In this document: one piece after another, positions 49,485 to 59,316 of the stretch | How the letters are laid out: each line of letters opens with the position of its first letter | Numbering within the stretch: position 1 is the first letter of the stretch | Source of the DNA: Pycnopodia helianthoides | Taxonomy: Eukaryota > Echinodermata > Asteroidea > Forcipulatida > Asteriidae | Direction: 5' to 3' | DNA: 64,000 nt | Assembly (NCBI GenBank): GCA_032158295.1 | Contig: CM063251.1 | Span: 19,655,425 to 19,719,424, forward strand | Translations under genes and position numbers: made by a program | The notes under the pieces: model-generated | The model's database searches: none | What the model was told of the DNA's origin: nothing | Seen by the model: only the letters and a program-made list of their open reading frames with translations

Positions 49485-49874
49485 ATAAAGGCAGTGTATA
49501 CTTTTGGTAAATGTCACGGACAAGTATATACTCACTTGTGTATCCCAACGTATGCATAAAATAACACACTTGTGAGCATTTTGGCTCAATTAGTCATCGA
49601 AGTTGCCAGAAAACAATGAAAGAATAACCGTCCTTGTTGCTTAGAACTATGTGCTTTCAGATGCCTGAGAAAGGCTTCATGACTGAAGCCTTTCTCATAT
49701 TCATATTTTGGGGTGAAAATTACCTGAGCTCTTTCTTTAAAGCTACACTACTTCGAAGGGAGACGTTTCTCAAAAAGGTTTTATACTATCAACAGCTCTT
49801 CAGTGCTCCTCGCCAAGTAAGTTTTTATGGTCATTAACTTTTAGAGTAATACCAAAAGTATACCCTGCCTTTAA
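49485..49874 (+). mobile_element. MITE, 'AGGCAGTGTATACTTTTGGTA' subfamily, next to LRR-Ig 3' end
   Basis: Left terminus AAAGGCAGTGTATACTTTTG and right terminus CCAAAAGTATACCCTGCCTT are inverted, with TTAA at the right edge only. It ends 50 bases from the LRR-Ig stop codon, so it probably lies in that gene's 3' UTR. The counterpart is 58,875-59,265. Confidence 0.7.
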
Positions 49875-49924
49875 AAAATGTAGCGTTTCTGTGTCTGTGT
49901 AAAAAGCCAGCGTCATTTTCAAAG

Positions 49925-52233
49925 CTAAGGGCCAGACACAGTTTCATACACTTCTCCATCTTCCCTGCCCTCTCCTTTGCCTCCACTAGGATTCTTGTAG
50001 GTCTGAGCAGAGGTCTGAAATAGTTGGCGTTTCCCTCCAGCAAGACTATTCTCATATCTGCGTGTGGTCTGCTGTTCACTTGGAGTCTCATAGTCTTCGT
50101 TGTGGGCTTTGTTCACATGTCCTCTCTCCGAGTCAGTGGTGTCGCCTTTACGAAAGCCAACTTTTAGATCGGAGGTTTTAGTTGCAGGGGTGGAGGTGGC
50201 TGCTTGGCTGCGTTGTTTCTTGCGATGCCGACGGAGAAATAGAATAGCAGCAATTACAGCAACCGTTATTGTAATGGTGATAAACATCGTGGGAAGAACA
50301 GAAGAAGACAGGGAATGTGGCTGTGCTGCATCCGATTTAGAGCTTGCCACTGTAAGGTTGACCACAGCTCTACTCATTTCTCCCAGGACGTTCTTGGCAA
50401 GACATGTGTACACCCCGTGGTCATATTTCTCAACTGGTGTGATATGCAGATTTTTTCCTCGTAGAATAGCGAATCTTCCTTGCCAGTCATGAGCTATCTC
50501 TGTGTCGTTTGGTGAGAGCCATGTTACGGTCGGAGCAGGAATGCCAGTAGCTGTACATGTGAGAGTCACAGATTGTCCAGCCAGGGCAGTCAGATCATGC
50601 TTGTCCACCATCGCCATCGGGGGTTGACATGAGAAGTCATGAATGTCCAAGTCTGTTATCACCGACCCATAGTGATGTTTTGGTGCTTCACACCGAGGCT
50701 CAACGTACGGTGGATTGTTGCGCAGCCAGTCTCGCAGACCCGTGAGCCTACAGTCACACTGCAGTGGATTACCTTCAAGCTCGAGTTTGGATAATGCTCT
50801 TTTCTCCCAGAAAGCGAATCCCCAGGAACGACTTGGATCAAGTTATAACACAGATCCAGAACTTGCAGGCTGTCACAGAAGCCTAATACTGTAACTGTGT
50901 CATGAATCAGGTTGTGAGCCAGTGAGAGATTTTGTAGGTTTGTAAGATTAAGGGCACATTCCTGTAGGTCGACGAGCTGAATCTCATTTCGGGATAAGTC
51001 CAAGGTAAGAATTTGAGGCATCAATTGAAACATCTGTGAGTTGACGCTAGTGAGCTGATTCCCTGCGAGGTACAGACGTTCCAATGACACCAGACCCATG
51101 AAGTAATCTCGATGTAACATGGTGAGTTGGTTGTTGGTGATGGAGAGCTCAACTAAGTTAGACTGGTTGAAAAATACTCCTCCAAACAAAGACGTCAGGG
51201 CGTTGTCGTCGAGAAACAGTGACTGTAGCATGGAGAGTCGACTCAGTGCAGTGGGTGAGATGAACAAGAGACGATTATTGGCCACGTGAAGTTCAGTCAG
51301 ATCGACAAACCCTGATAGAGTCGCTGAAGACAGGTTTGCCAGCAGGTTCATATCGGCGTTTAAGAACTCCAAACCTTCGGCCCAGCTTGGTTGAATCAAA
51401 CGATCGAATGAGTTGTTGCTTATGTCCAGTCTCTTCGTCGTGTCAACAACTTCGTAACGATCTAGGTAGAACTTATTCCAGTTTTGTAATCCGTTGCTCG
51501 CTATGTTAATTGTTATTGGGCTAAAATAATATATGCGTACCCACGGTGATCGGTTGTGATTAAGTGAAATTTCATCAAACGTAAAATGTTCCGAATATAG
51601 ATCTCGATGTAAAAAAAAATATGAAATTTTATTGTGATCAAAAACTAAGCTAATGTTCCCGTAACCACCTCTAAATCCAACATTAATATCGCTCAGTTGG
51701 TTGAACTGCATGCTTACAATAATATTTGATAGATAGTTAACATCGAAATACCATATTAAATTAAAATCAGCAGAGAAAAGCTCCAATTCTCCGCATTGTG
51801 GAATTCTTGATACATGTGTAATTGAGTTATAGTCTACTGAGAGTTCAACGAGAGAGCTGAGCTGACAGCTTCTAGGCAAACTGGAAATGATGTTGTGCTT
51901 CGCAGACAGCTTCTGCAGGCTCCCCATCTCATTGGATCCCAGCAGTGACGTCACATCAGATATGTTATTGTAGTCAAGGTACAGTTCAGCCAGCATGAAG
52001 AATGTGCCATTGAAATCGTCGGGTGACAGCTCTGATATGTTGTTGTGGCTTAGATCCATGACGATTGCGTATGGGTAGTTGACGGGGATGCAGTCAAGAT
52101 TGAGTGAGGAGCAGTCAGCCTTTGCCGTGGAGAAGTCGTAAACACACTGCGCATGACTGCATGTTGATGACTGAGAGACGCAGATACAAGCACCAAGACA
52201 AAAAAGAAATACTGCCCTTCCAGTGGATTCCAT
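49925..52233 (-). pseudogene. LRR-Ig transmembrane receptor, copy 1, frameshifted
   Basis: Paralog of the intact gene at 59,317-61,611. From the ATG at 52,233 the frame gives signal peptide, LRRNT cysteines and about 18 leucine-rich repeats. It then shifts because one base (A on the plus strand between 50,800 and 50,801) is missing relative to copy 2. The shifted frame ends at 50,659 after about 36 unrelated residues (524 aa in all), losing the LRRCT, Ig domain, membrane segment and tail. Those parts are still open in another frame (50,662-49,925) with few changes from copy 2. The break is therefore recent, or a sequence error. As read, the product would be a secreted LRR protein. In the tail, the tyrosine of the first YxN motif of copy 2 is His here. 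The central LRRs (51,440-51,785) differ strongly from copy 2. Confidence 0.85.
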
Positions 52234-52699
52234 ATTGTTTTCTAAAGGAATATGACAGATAGACAAACATCGGTGTCAGTCACAAAGTTGTCTTTGTGTT
52301 TTCGCACACAAACGATTGGGAAAAACAAGAGGTGTTTCGAGCTATAAGCTCCGACCACCTATAATGAACATTAGGCAAATACTTGTTTTCTTGGTGTAGG
52401 CCTATGGTCTGATACTACACGTTCAGTTATAATATACATGCATCTATCCTGGCTTTAAATTGTATTATGGTGCAATTTTAATGGTTAAACCCTTTCGTTT
52501 GAAACAAGAATGCTCCAACTTTCACTCAGTCGACCCTTCCTTGGATCTGAAGATACATGCAGCAAATTCACTTCATTATCAGCCCATAAGCCCTGCCCCT
52601 TCCCAGTGGCGTAACCGGAGCAGAACCCTTCCCCCTTCCCCTCTCTCTTTCTCCCCCCCCCCCCAAGATTTCGGGGGAAACACTTAATAGTTCGTTACG

Positions 52700-53091
52700 T
52701 TAAAGGAACAATACATAATTGTTTTTTTCTAACAAAAGAGTTGCTGGCAGTAAGCACTTTATGTAATCCATCATATACATAAACTGACAAACCTGTAGAA
52801 GTTTGAGATCGATCGGCCATCTGGGTTACGAGAAAATAGTGAAAAACCGATTACACATTTGCATGAAATCATATAGATTCAACAAACAAATAAAACGCTC
52901 ACTGAGCAATAAACTCCAATCGGAAAATTAGTTTATTCATTTTTCATCAAATATGGCATTTCAGACAGAAATATTTCAAGGGATGTTTTCTACTATCATC
53001 ATCATTAGACCGTGTAAGTTTTATGTAAATCTGTGATCAAAAAGTATATTTTACAAGTTCTTTTCTTACCAATTCTGTAATGTTCCTTTAA
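52700..53091 (-). mobile_element. TTAA-flanked MITE, 'GAACATTACAGAATTGGT' subfamily
   Basis: TTAA at 52,700-52,703 and 53,088-53,091, with inverted termini (left slightly degraded: AAAGGAACAATACATAATTG). The right TTAA is also the left edge of the next element. The counterpart is 62,107-62,499. Confidence 0.85.
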
Positions 53092-53540
53092 AGGTAGGGT
53101 CATAGATTGGTATTGGTCAACGTAATGCTGATTAATATGCAACAAAGAAGAAAGACACAATAAAAGTCACATGTAAAAGTTTCAGTTGAATACAGTGTCT
53201 ACTTGCTGAGAAAACAAAACAGAAACTGTCACGGTGTATTTTCACGAATGTCGAATCCATCCACGTTTAGCGAGTCGACGGCGGGCACCAACTGCATGTC
53301 TGGCAGGATCAGCATTCGCGAACGGATACCAACCCTTAGAAATCTGAGAAACGAGGCATGCATGAATCTTTTTTCAGATTCAAATGGGTGGAAATTGATC
53401 CAAACCATACTACTTCGAAGGGAATCATTTCTCAAAATAGTTTAGACTATCAACAGGAGCAGTGTTTCTCAACAAGTAAGATTTTATGGTCTTTAATTTT
53501 TGGAGTACTTAGTAATTACCAATCTATTACTCTACCTTAA
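53088..53540 (+). mobile_element. TTAA-flanked MITE, 'AGGTAGGGTCATAGATTGGTA' subfamily
   Basis: Left terminus AAAGGTAGGGTCATAGATTG and right terminus CCAATCTATTACTCTACCTT, with TTAA at both edges. The right half is homologous to the element at 49,485-49,874 (CTTCGAAGGGA, TTTCTCAAAA, AAGTAAGATTTTATGGTC). It holds a GC-richer insert at 53,240-53,345. Confidence 0.75.
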
Positions 53541-54904
53541 AAAAGCGCCCCCCCCCCCCAATAAAATTAAAAACAAACAAAACCAGGACATGTCACTTCC
53601 CGCGTCCCCCCGCCCTTCTCCCCAAATGGTGTCTGGTAATACTGAATTGTCCCTTCCACCAAATTCAAGTTAAATTTATAAATCTATCTGGGTTGTGTAA
53701 GTGACAGAATTGCACTCTCACATCGCTACTTGCAATGACACTTTCTCGCCCCACGAATATAAGTTATAGAACACGTACCATGTTAACAACTTCTATTTCC
53801 AGTCGACCTTTTAACAGCATATGGAGGGAGGTCTTGTTCATTTATTTCAATCGAATTAGTGAAATGCCAGATCTGATGCTTATTATAGTACTCCAGAACA
53901 CTTTAACGAGTAATACAAAATTGTACTTACCTTTTGGAGTTATCATTGCCGAAAAGATGAAAAACACGGATAAATTGTTCCAGAGCTGAGATAATTTTTT
54001 TTTACAAACCAACTTCCTCATGTAATCAATGTACCACAACGTGTAAGGAATTAGTTTTGCCAATTCGAAGGAGCCCCATAAATGCCATGAAAAAAAACTG
54101 CTTTACCGATCGGCTTCCCGTATCATTTGAGGTCAAATAAAATGTTTTTGAGGTTAGACATTCTGTTGTTCGCAGTCACGTGTAATGAGATTTAATAATG
54201 AATGATTGATATAACAACCAGGTAAATTGTACATACCTGTAAGTTTTTTTCCCCACTTTTCCATCAGGTTGTACTTTAGCATTCTGCGGCCCCCACACTG
54301 TCTGCCTCACCTTATTTCCAGGGGCTTTCCCTTTATGTCATAACTGCTTACCTACACTTGTTGATGCATTGATATTCAAATATTAACGTGGTCTCCACAA
54401 TGGTAGAAAGGCTCGACTGAAAGGCGAGTCAACATCAAGGCCACCAAATGAATTTAAATGTCCGTGAATAACAATACCCAACCTCTCAACACGCACACTG
54501 TATGTGTCAAAGTAATGTTCGTGCCATATCGGTTTTGGTTCGTCCGACGAAACTTGCCATTTCGGTCTCAAATGGTTGAATGTATTAATTAATGTTACTA
54601 CCAACGCGTCTATTCCATTCGATTTCACTACTACCTAACGACTCGAAAATTTACTGAGTACGCATCAGGGTTTTTAGTAGACTTAATTTCAATTCTGAGA
54701 TCAAGGTTATTTCTCTGCATCGGCCACGCAAAACGCCCCCACAGATAAGCTGTAGGCTAATAATGACAGAGGTTAATCCACAAGAGGGCGCTATTTAAGG
54801 CACTAATGTATTGGCTTTCGGGTAGACTAAAAGCCACTATCGCAGACTTGGAACCAAGTCTAGGTTTTCAGTGGAGTAAACCCAAGTGAGTAGTAAGGGG
54901 TTGT
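53541..54904. other. End of duplication copy 1; 5' region of the LRR-Ig gene
   Basis: It contains the putative splice donor at 53,925-53,930. The rest (C-runs near 53,548, AT-rich DNA to 54,896) has no recognised gene. Minus-strand frames at 53,842-54,063 and 54,383-54,628 recur in copy 2, as expected for duplicated DNA, and have no recognisable domain. Confidence 0.45.
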
Positions 54905-55752
54905 CAGGGGCGGATCCAGGGGGGCTTGGGGGCGCACTACCATTTTTCCTTCAGGGGGAGAAAGACTTCAAAAAGGGGGAAATGAGGGAGTTGTCTCAGC
55001 GGGAATTACGTGTGAATTTCATTCTGTGTGTGTGGACAGCATGTTTCTCACACTGAACATAAGCGCGCAACACCTGCACATGCCTGGCGCGCTTTTTCAT
55101 TCAGAATAAAAATGTTAACGTATTACTATGATATACCGTAGAGAAAGAGCTTCATTTTGATTGGTCATTCAAGAGTATTGGTGAAACTGTACCCTCGTAC
55201 CTTCGACTAAAACAAATTGTTCCTCTCATGATCCTCTCTGCCGGGATCTGCTTTCAGCGGCAGTGCAGTGTTGTTTGACTGTACCATTTATTTAGCAGGG
55301 TTTGAACATATATTGTGCTACATTTTAATCCCATTCTCTTAATTGAATAAAACTAATTGACAGAGACACCCTTTTTATTAATTTTATTGAAAATTGCAAT
55401 TTCAATCATAACATTCTGCTCCCCAACACTTTTTTCGTCCCCAAATAAAATAGTGTAGCCTGCAGTTTGACTATATAACTCAGGATGACTGATTCCATGA
55501 CTCCCAACTCGAAAATAATGCTTATGATTTTGCTTAAATAATTTGTTAAAGTGGTCATCAGATATTGCCTGAAATCGCACCACAGAGCATCTAGAATCCA
55601 AAAAATTTCCGGGGCCCGCTGAAGGGCCCCGGAACCCACACCGCTAGAGCTTCGCGCTACGCACTCACAGGCTCAATAACCTGCTTTCATCATTTGCTGC
55701 TTGGTACAATTCACCCCCTCCCCAATTTCAGAAATTCTGGATCCGCCCCCTG
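54905..55752. mobile_element. hAT-like non-autonomous element at the duplication junction
   Basis: The left end CAGGGGCGGATCCAGG and right end CTGGATCCGCCCCCTG are inverted, about 848 bp apart; CAGGGG-type ends are typical of hAT elements. The preceding eight bases are GGGGTTGT and the following bases are GTTGTCGC, consistent with an 8 bp target duplication that has lost three G residues. No transposase frame is seen. The block at 55,612-55,690 (GGGGCCCGCTGAAGGGCCCC, CGCTAGAGCTTCGCGCTACG) is GC-rich. Confidence 0.7.
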
Positions 55753-56688
55753 GTTGTCGCCTCTCCCATCCAGAACCGAATTTCTGACATTTTTATTTTG
55801 TTGACATCGGGCTTTGTGATGACGTATAGTCGTAGTCGCAGTGCGCATGACTGTTGATGACCCACCCATATATGCAGATTGGGTTTTGGGGACAAACACA
55901 AACAACACAAATTCTAAGGGGGAATTTCGGATAGAGGATTACCTGTGAGTGGCTCTTGGTCTGCCAGCTTGGCGACCATTTCGGAATAAGCATTTGATCG
56001 TAAATACAAAACAGCTTATAATTACAAACAATCCACAAAACTAATCAGCATTTCCAATTTTTTAAATCATCGGAAGAGTGCCTGTTCTGACTCAGACAGC
56101 TTGGTTGGTTTTTTATTTTGCTGGGTTCAAGCATCTCGTTAGTAATTAATTTCGACAAATTAGTATTTATTTTTAAAATTCAATTTAAGCAATCAAACGG
56201 AAATTTTGCAGTTCTGTTTTGTCTTGATTTTTTATTTATTAATACAATGGAAAAAATTCTCACTTTTCTATAAAACTCAAACCTAAACATCCATTATGAG
56301 AGCATGGTAAAATACACACAAAATACAGCAACATAACCGTTATGATATTACCTGTTAACCTTTTATTTTGTCTCTTATCTAATAATTCTTCTTGTGCAGT
56401 CAACATTTTGGTGTGTGTTTTGTCTTTTTAAAGACATCACACAGGATTGGTAAGGATTTTAAAAAGAATTGTTTAATTTTAGTCTGAAAGACTACTGATT
56501 ATGAAGTTCATACTAGAATCATTTCTTCTGTGAAATATTTCCCTCTGATTTGAAATCAGGTTCGAAAGATATTTTCCAATGCAGTTCTTGAACTTTCAAC
56601 CTACCACCAGTGTGTCGTCACTGAGACCTTTATTTTGTTTGGATTGTAAATTTGTTTTAAGTTAGCAGAATTCAGTTTCAGTGTCAAC

Positions 56689-56738
56689 GGCTGGATGGTC
56701 TAGCGGCATGATTCTCGCTTAGGGTTTCACAAGTTTTT
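56689..56738 (+). pseudogene. tRNA-Pro-derived remnant, second copy
   Basis: GGCTGGATGGTCTAGCGGCA, TGATTCTCGC and TTAGGGTTTC. This is the same truncation as 46,763-46,812, so the damage preceded the segmental duplication. This copy keeps the exact CGCTTAGGG of a tRNA-Pro(AGG) anticodon arm. Confidence 0.6.
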
Positions 56739-57276
56739 GAGAAGTCCAATATCGAATAACGTTATTCTGGGTATACTAAATAAAGCGTGCAGTTACTTTA
56801 ACTTATTTCATAGCTTTACAACACTGGCTGCTAAAGAGGCACATTGCCTTCGGATTGGGCGCTTTGGGCTACAAAAAATCGTTTGTTTTGAATAAAAGAC
56901 TAATTGTTGGAAAGATAATTGTAAAGTAGAAATTAATGATTAATTTAAATATCACTTGTGGTTTTGTGTAATTTGATGACAGAACACGTCCGCTATGTTG
57001 TAGAACCAAATTTTTGACTCCACAAAATGGCGGACCGTATGTTCCGCTGGTTGTTATTAAAGAGTCAGATTTAAGTTGTTTTAATCACTTCTCACTAATT
57101 ACAAGACAGTGTAGATTTTGTGAATTGACAATGCCTAAAGGTAATAAGGAATAATTCTAAACAGCAGCATTTTTGAGAGAATGTGCGGCAATGTGCCCCT
57201 GAAACACAAGCTTGGAAAGCGTTTTCATTCAATTCATACTTAATTAATACAAACTAAACACCTAAATTACTAGAGC

Positions 57277-57370
57277 TGAATCCGAATTAGCGGCCGAGGC
57301 TTGATCAACAAAATTAACATGCATTGAAGCATAATGATGCCCAGAGCAGCCACCGAGCCGCCAATACGGA
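57277..57370. mobile_element. 95 bp inverted-repeat MITE (counterpart of 47,344-47,438)
   Basis: Same inverted ends (TGAATCCGAATTAGCGGCCG and GAGCCGCCAATACGGA) as its counterpart in copy 1. Confidence 0.6.
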
Positions 57371-57380
57371 CTTACCAATA

Positions 57381-57559
57381 CACTCTAAAAAAAACCTCCG
57401 GGTCAGAATTGACCAGTATTGACCCGCAATATGACCCGCAATATGACCCGCAATCTGAGTCAACAAATTTTCGACCACTTTCTGGGTAAGCCTGATCAGG
57501 AAATGGACCCACTGGGACCCAGAATCCATGGTAACTCTGACCCATGAATTTTTAGAGTA
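57381..57559 (+). mobile_element. CACTCTAAA-ended MITE with GACCCGCAATAT subrepeats
   Basis: CACTCTAAAAAAAACCTCCG on the left and AATTTTTAGAGT on the right. It has one fewer GACCCGCAATAT subrepeat than the counterpart at 47,448-47,633. Confidence 0.75.
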
Positions 57560-58285
57560 AAGCTTACTTTTTTTTACACATGATTATTAGAGTTAATCTG
57601 GGTATACTTCCCTCCGAAATAATGCCTCATAAAAATGATGTCAATAAAAAGACATAACCATGCTGAGGCGCGCCTTTGTGACTATGTGACTATGTAACTA
57701 TGTAACTATGTATGGAACAATATTATTTTATGAAATTACTCCTCCAGAACCACGTGCAGTGATGTCACGACTAGTATGCTGCCTCTAAATTATAAGTAGG
57801 AACAACCCTGTGATGTAACATTTACAATGCAAACATTAGTATTTCTGTTATCTTTTTCTTCCACTCTGTGTCTTTTACAATGTGTTATGTGCATTTGATA
57901 ATCCAATCTAATTAAGAGCGCAATATACATTGAAATTACTATTATTTCTGTAATTAACCGTTTTAATCATTTTGTTCATATCATTTCCTAATCAAATATA
58001 CCAAACGCCGAAACTGGGTTAAATCTACTGATCATTTCGGACCCGAAACTTAAACGCTCATAATCTGTTTGCAAATCGCGCAACAATTTATTTGGCTTTG
58101 TGGCTTCCACAACAAGCCCACGCCCAAACACAATGAGTGTCGCAAAAGGGGTTTCGTTTTTATTAAAACTAGAAACTAATAATTCATGGAAATTTATTGT
58201 AAAAATAGCAACGGTATAATGTATGCTTTAAAGCACAAGGACAACATTGGTCATTGTCAATGACCAGTATCCGCACTGTGTGACC

Positions 58286-58626
58286 TTAAAGGTATTGGAC
58301 ACTTTTGGTAACAGCTCAAAATCAGTGTCCACATTTTGTGTGAACAAACAAACCTGTGAAAGTTTGAGCTCAATTGGTCATCGAGGTCACGAGAAAATAG
58401 TGAAAAGAGACCTTATGTGTTTTCTGTTTTTTCAAACATCAAGTTTTTATCACACGCGTGATAAAAACTTTTGCTTTTTACTAATTTCTCAGAAACGAAA
58501 CATTTTAGGCAGAAATATTTTAAGGATCCCTTTCTACCATTACTTACTTTAAATCATGTAAGTTATGTGTGAATCTGTGAACATTAATGTGTTTTTCGAT
58601 CTTAACAATAGTGTACCGGCCTTTAA
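58286..58626 (+). mobile_element. TTAA-flanked MITE, 'ACACTTTTGGTA' subfamily (copy 2)
   Basis: Counterpart of 48,896-49,234. The palindrome centre here is ACGC instead of AC between the same 11-base arms, so the self-complementarity is kept. Confidence 0.8.
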
Positions 58627-58874
58627 TACACACATCATGACATTACAAACCTGTGCATGTTTTAAGCTCAATCGGTCATCAGAGTCACAAACAAATTGTT
58701 TGTAACTGTTTTTCAACATTTGGGTTACGGACTAGTGCGATCAACATTGATTGTTTTTACTAATTTCTAAAACACTGTTGAATTTCGAGCAAAAATATTT
58801 CAAGAGAAGTTTTTCACCATGACCATCTTTATACCATAATTATGTGCAAAGCTGTGGGCATTTTATACTTTCCA

Positions 58875-59265
58875 TATAAAGGCAGTGTATAATTTTGGTA
58901 AATGTCACGGACAAGTATATACTCACTTGTGTATCCCAACGTATGCATAAAATAACACACTTGTGAGCATTTTGGCTCAATTAGTCATCGAAGTTGCAAG
59001 AAAACAATGAAAGAATAACCGTCCTTGTTGCATAGAACTATGTGCTTTCAGATGCCTGAGAAAGGCTTCATGACTGAAGCCTCTCTCATATTCATATTTT
59101 GGGGTGAAAATTACCTGAGCTCTTTCTTTAAAGCTACACTACTTCAAAGGGAGACGTTTCTCAAAAAGGTTTTATACTATCAAAAGCTCTTCAGTGCTCC
59201 TCGCCAAGTAAGTTTTTATGGTCATTAACTTTTAAAGTAATTACCAAAAGTATACCCTGCCTTTA
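58875..59265 (+). mobile_element. MITE next to LRR-Ig copy 2 3' end
   Basis: Counterpart of 49,485-49,874, with termini AAAGGCAGTGTATAATTTTG and CCAAAAGTATACCCTGCCTT. It ends about 50 bases from the stop codon of the intact LRR-Ig gene and is a likely part of the 3' UTR. Confidence 0.7.
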
Positions 59266-59316
59266 AAAAATGTAGCGTTTCTGTGTCTGTGTAAAAAGCC
59301 AGCGTCATTTTCAAAG

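Larger units (their letters stand above)
52246..53931 (-). other. Possible 5' intron of LRR-Ig copy 1 (acceptor 52,244-52,245, donor 53,925-53,930)
   Basis: Just upstream of the start codon the minus strand reads TCATATTCCTTTAG, a good splice acceptor. At 53,925-53,937 the minus strand reads CCAAAAGGTAAGT, an ideal donor. Both are conserved in copy 2. This suggests a 5' exon ending near 53,931 and an intron of about 1.7 kb that contains two MITEs. Confidence 0.4.
45837..54904 (+). repeat. Tandem segmental duplication, copy 1 (about 9.07 kb)
   Basis: Collinear with 55,753-64,000, with only scattered substitutions and small indels. It starts at the 8-mer GGGGTTGT (45,837-45,844) and ends at the same 8-mer (54,897-54,904). 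The region matched inside the window reaches 54,580. It carries an LRR-Ig gene, a tRNA-Pro remnant and six or seven MITEs. The stretches 45,845-46,490, 46,813-47,343, 47,634-48,158 and 52,280-52,699 hold no feature I can name. A 540 bp stretch (48,036-48,575) is absent from copy 2. Confidence 0.92.

Noticed and set aside
50100..50492. 130-codon plus-strand frame (and 59,501-59,884)
   Set aside because: Antisense shadow of the conserved LRR-Ig Ig, membrane and tail region.
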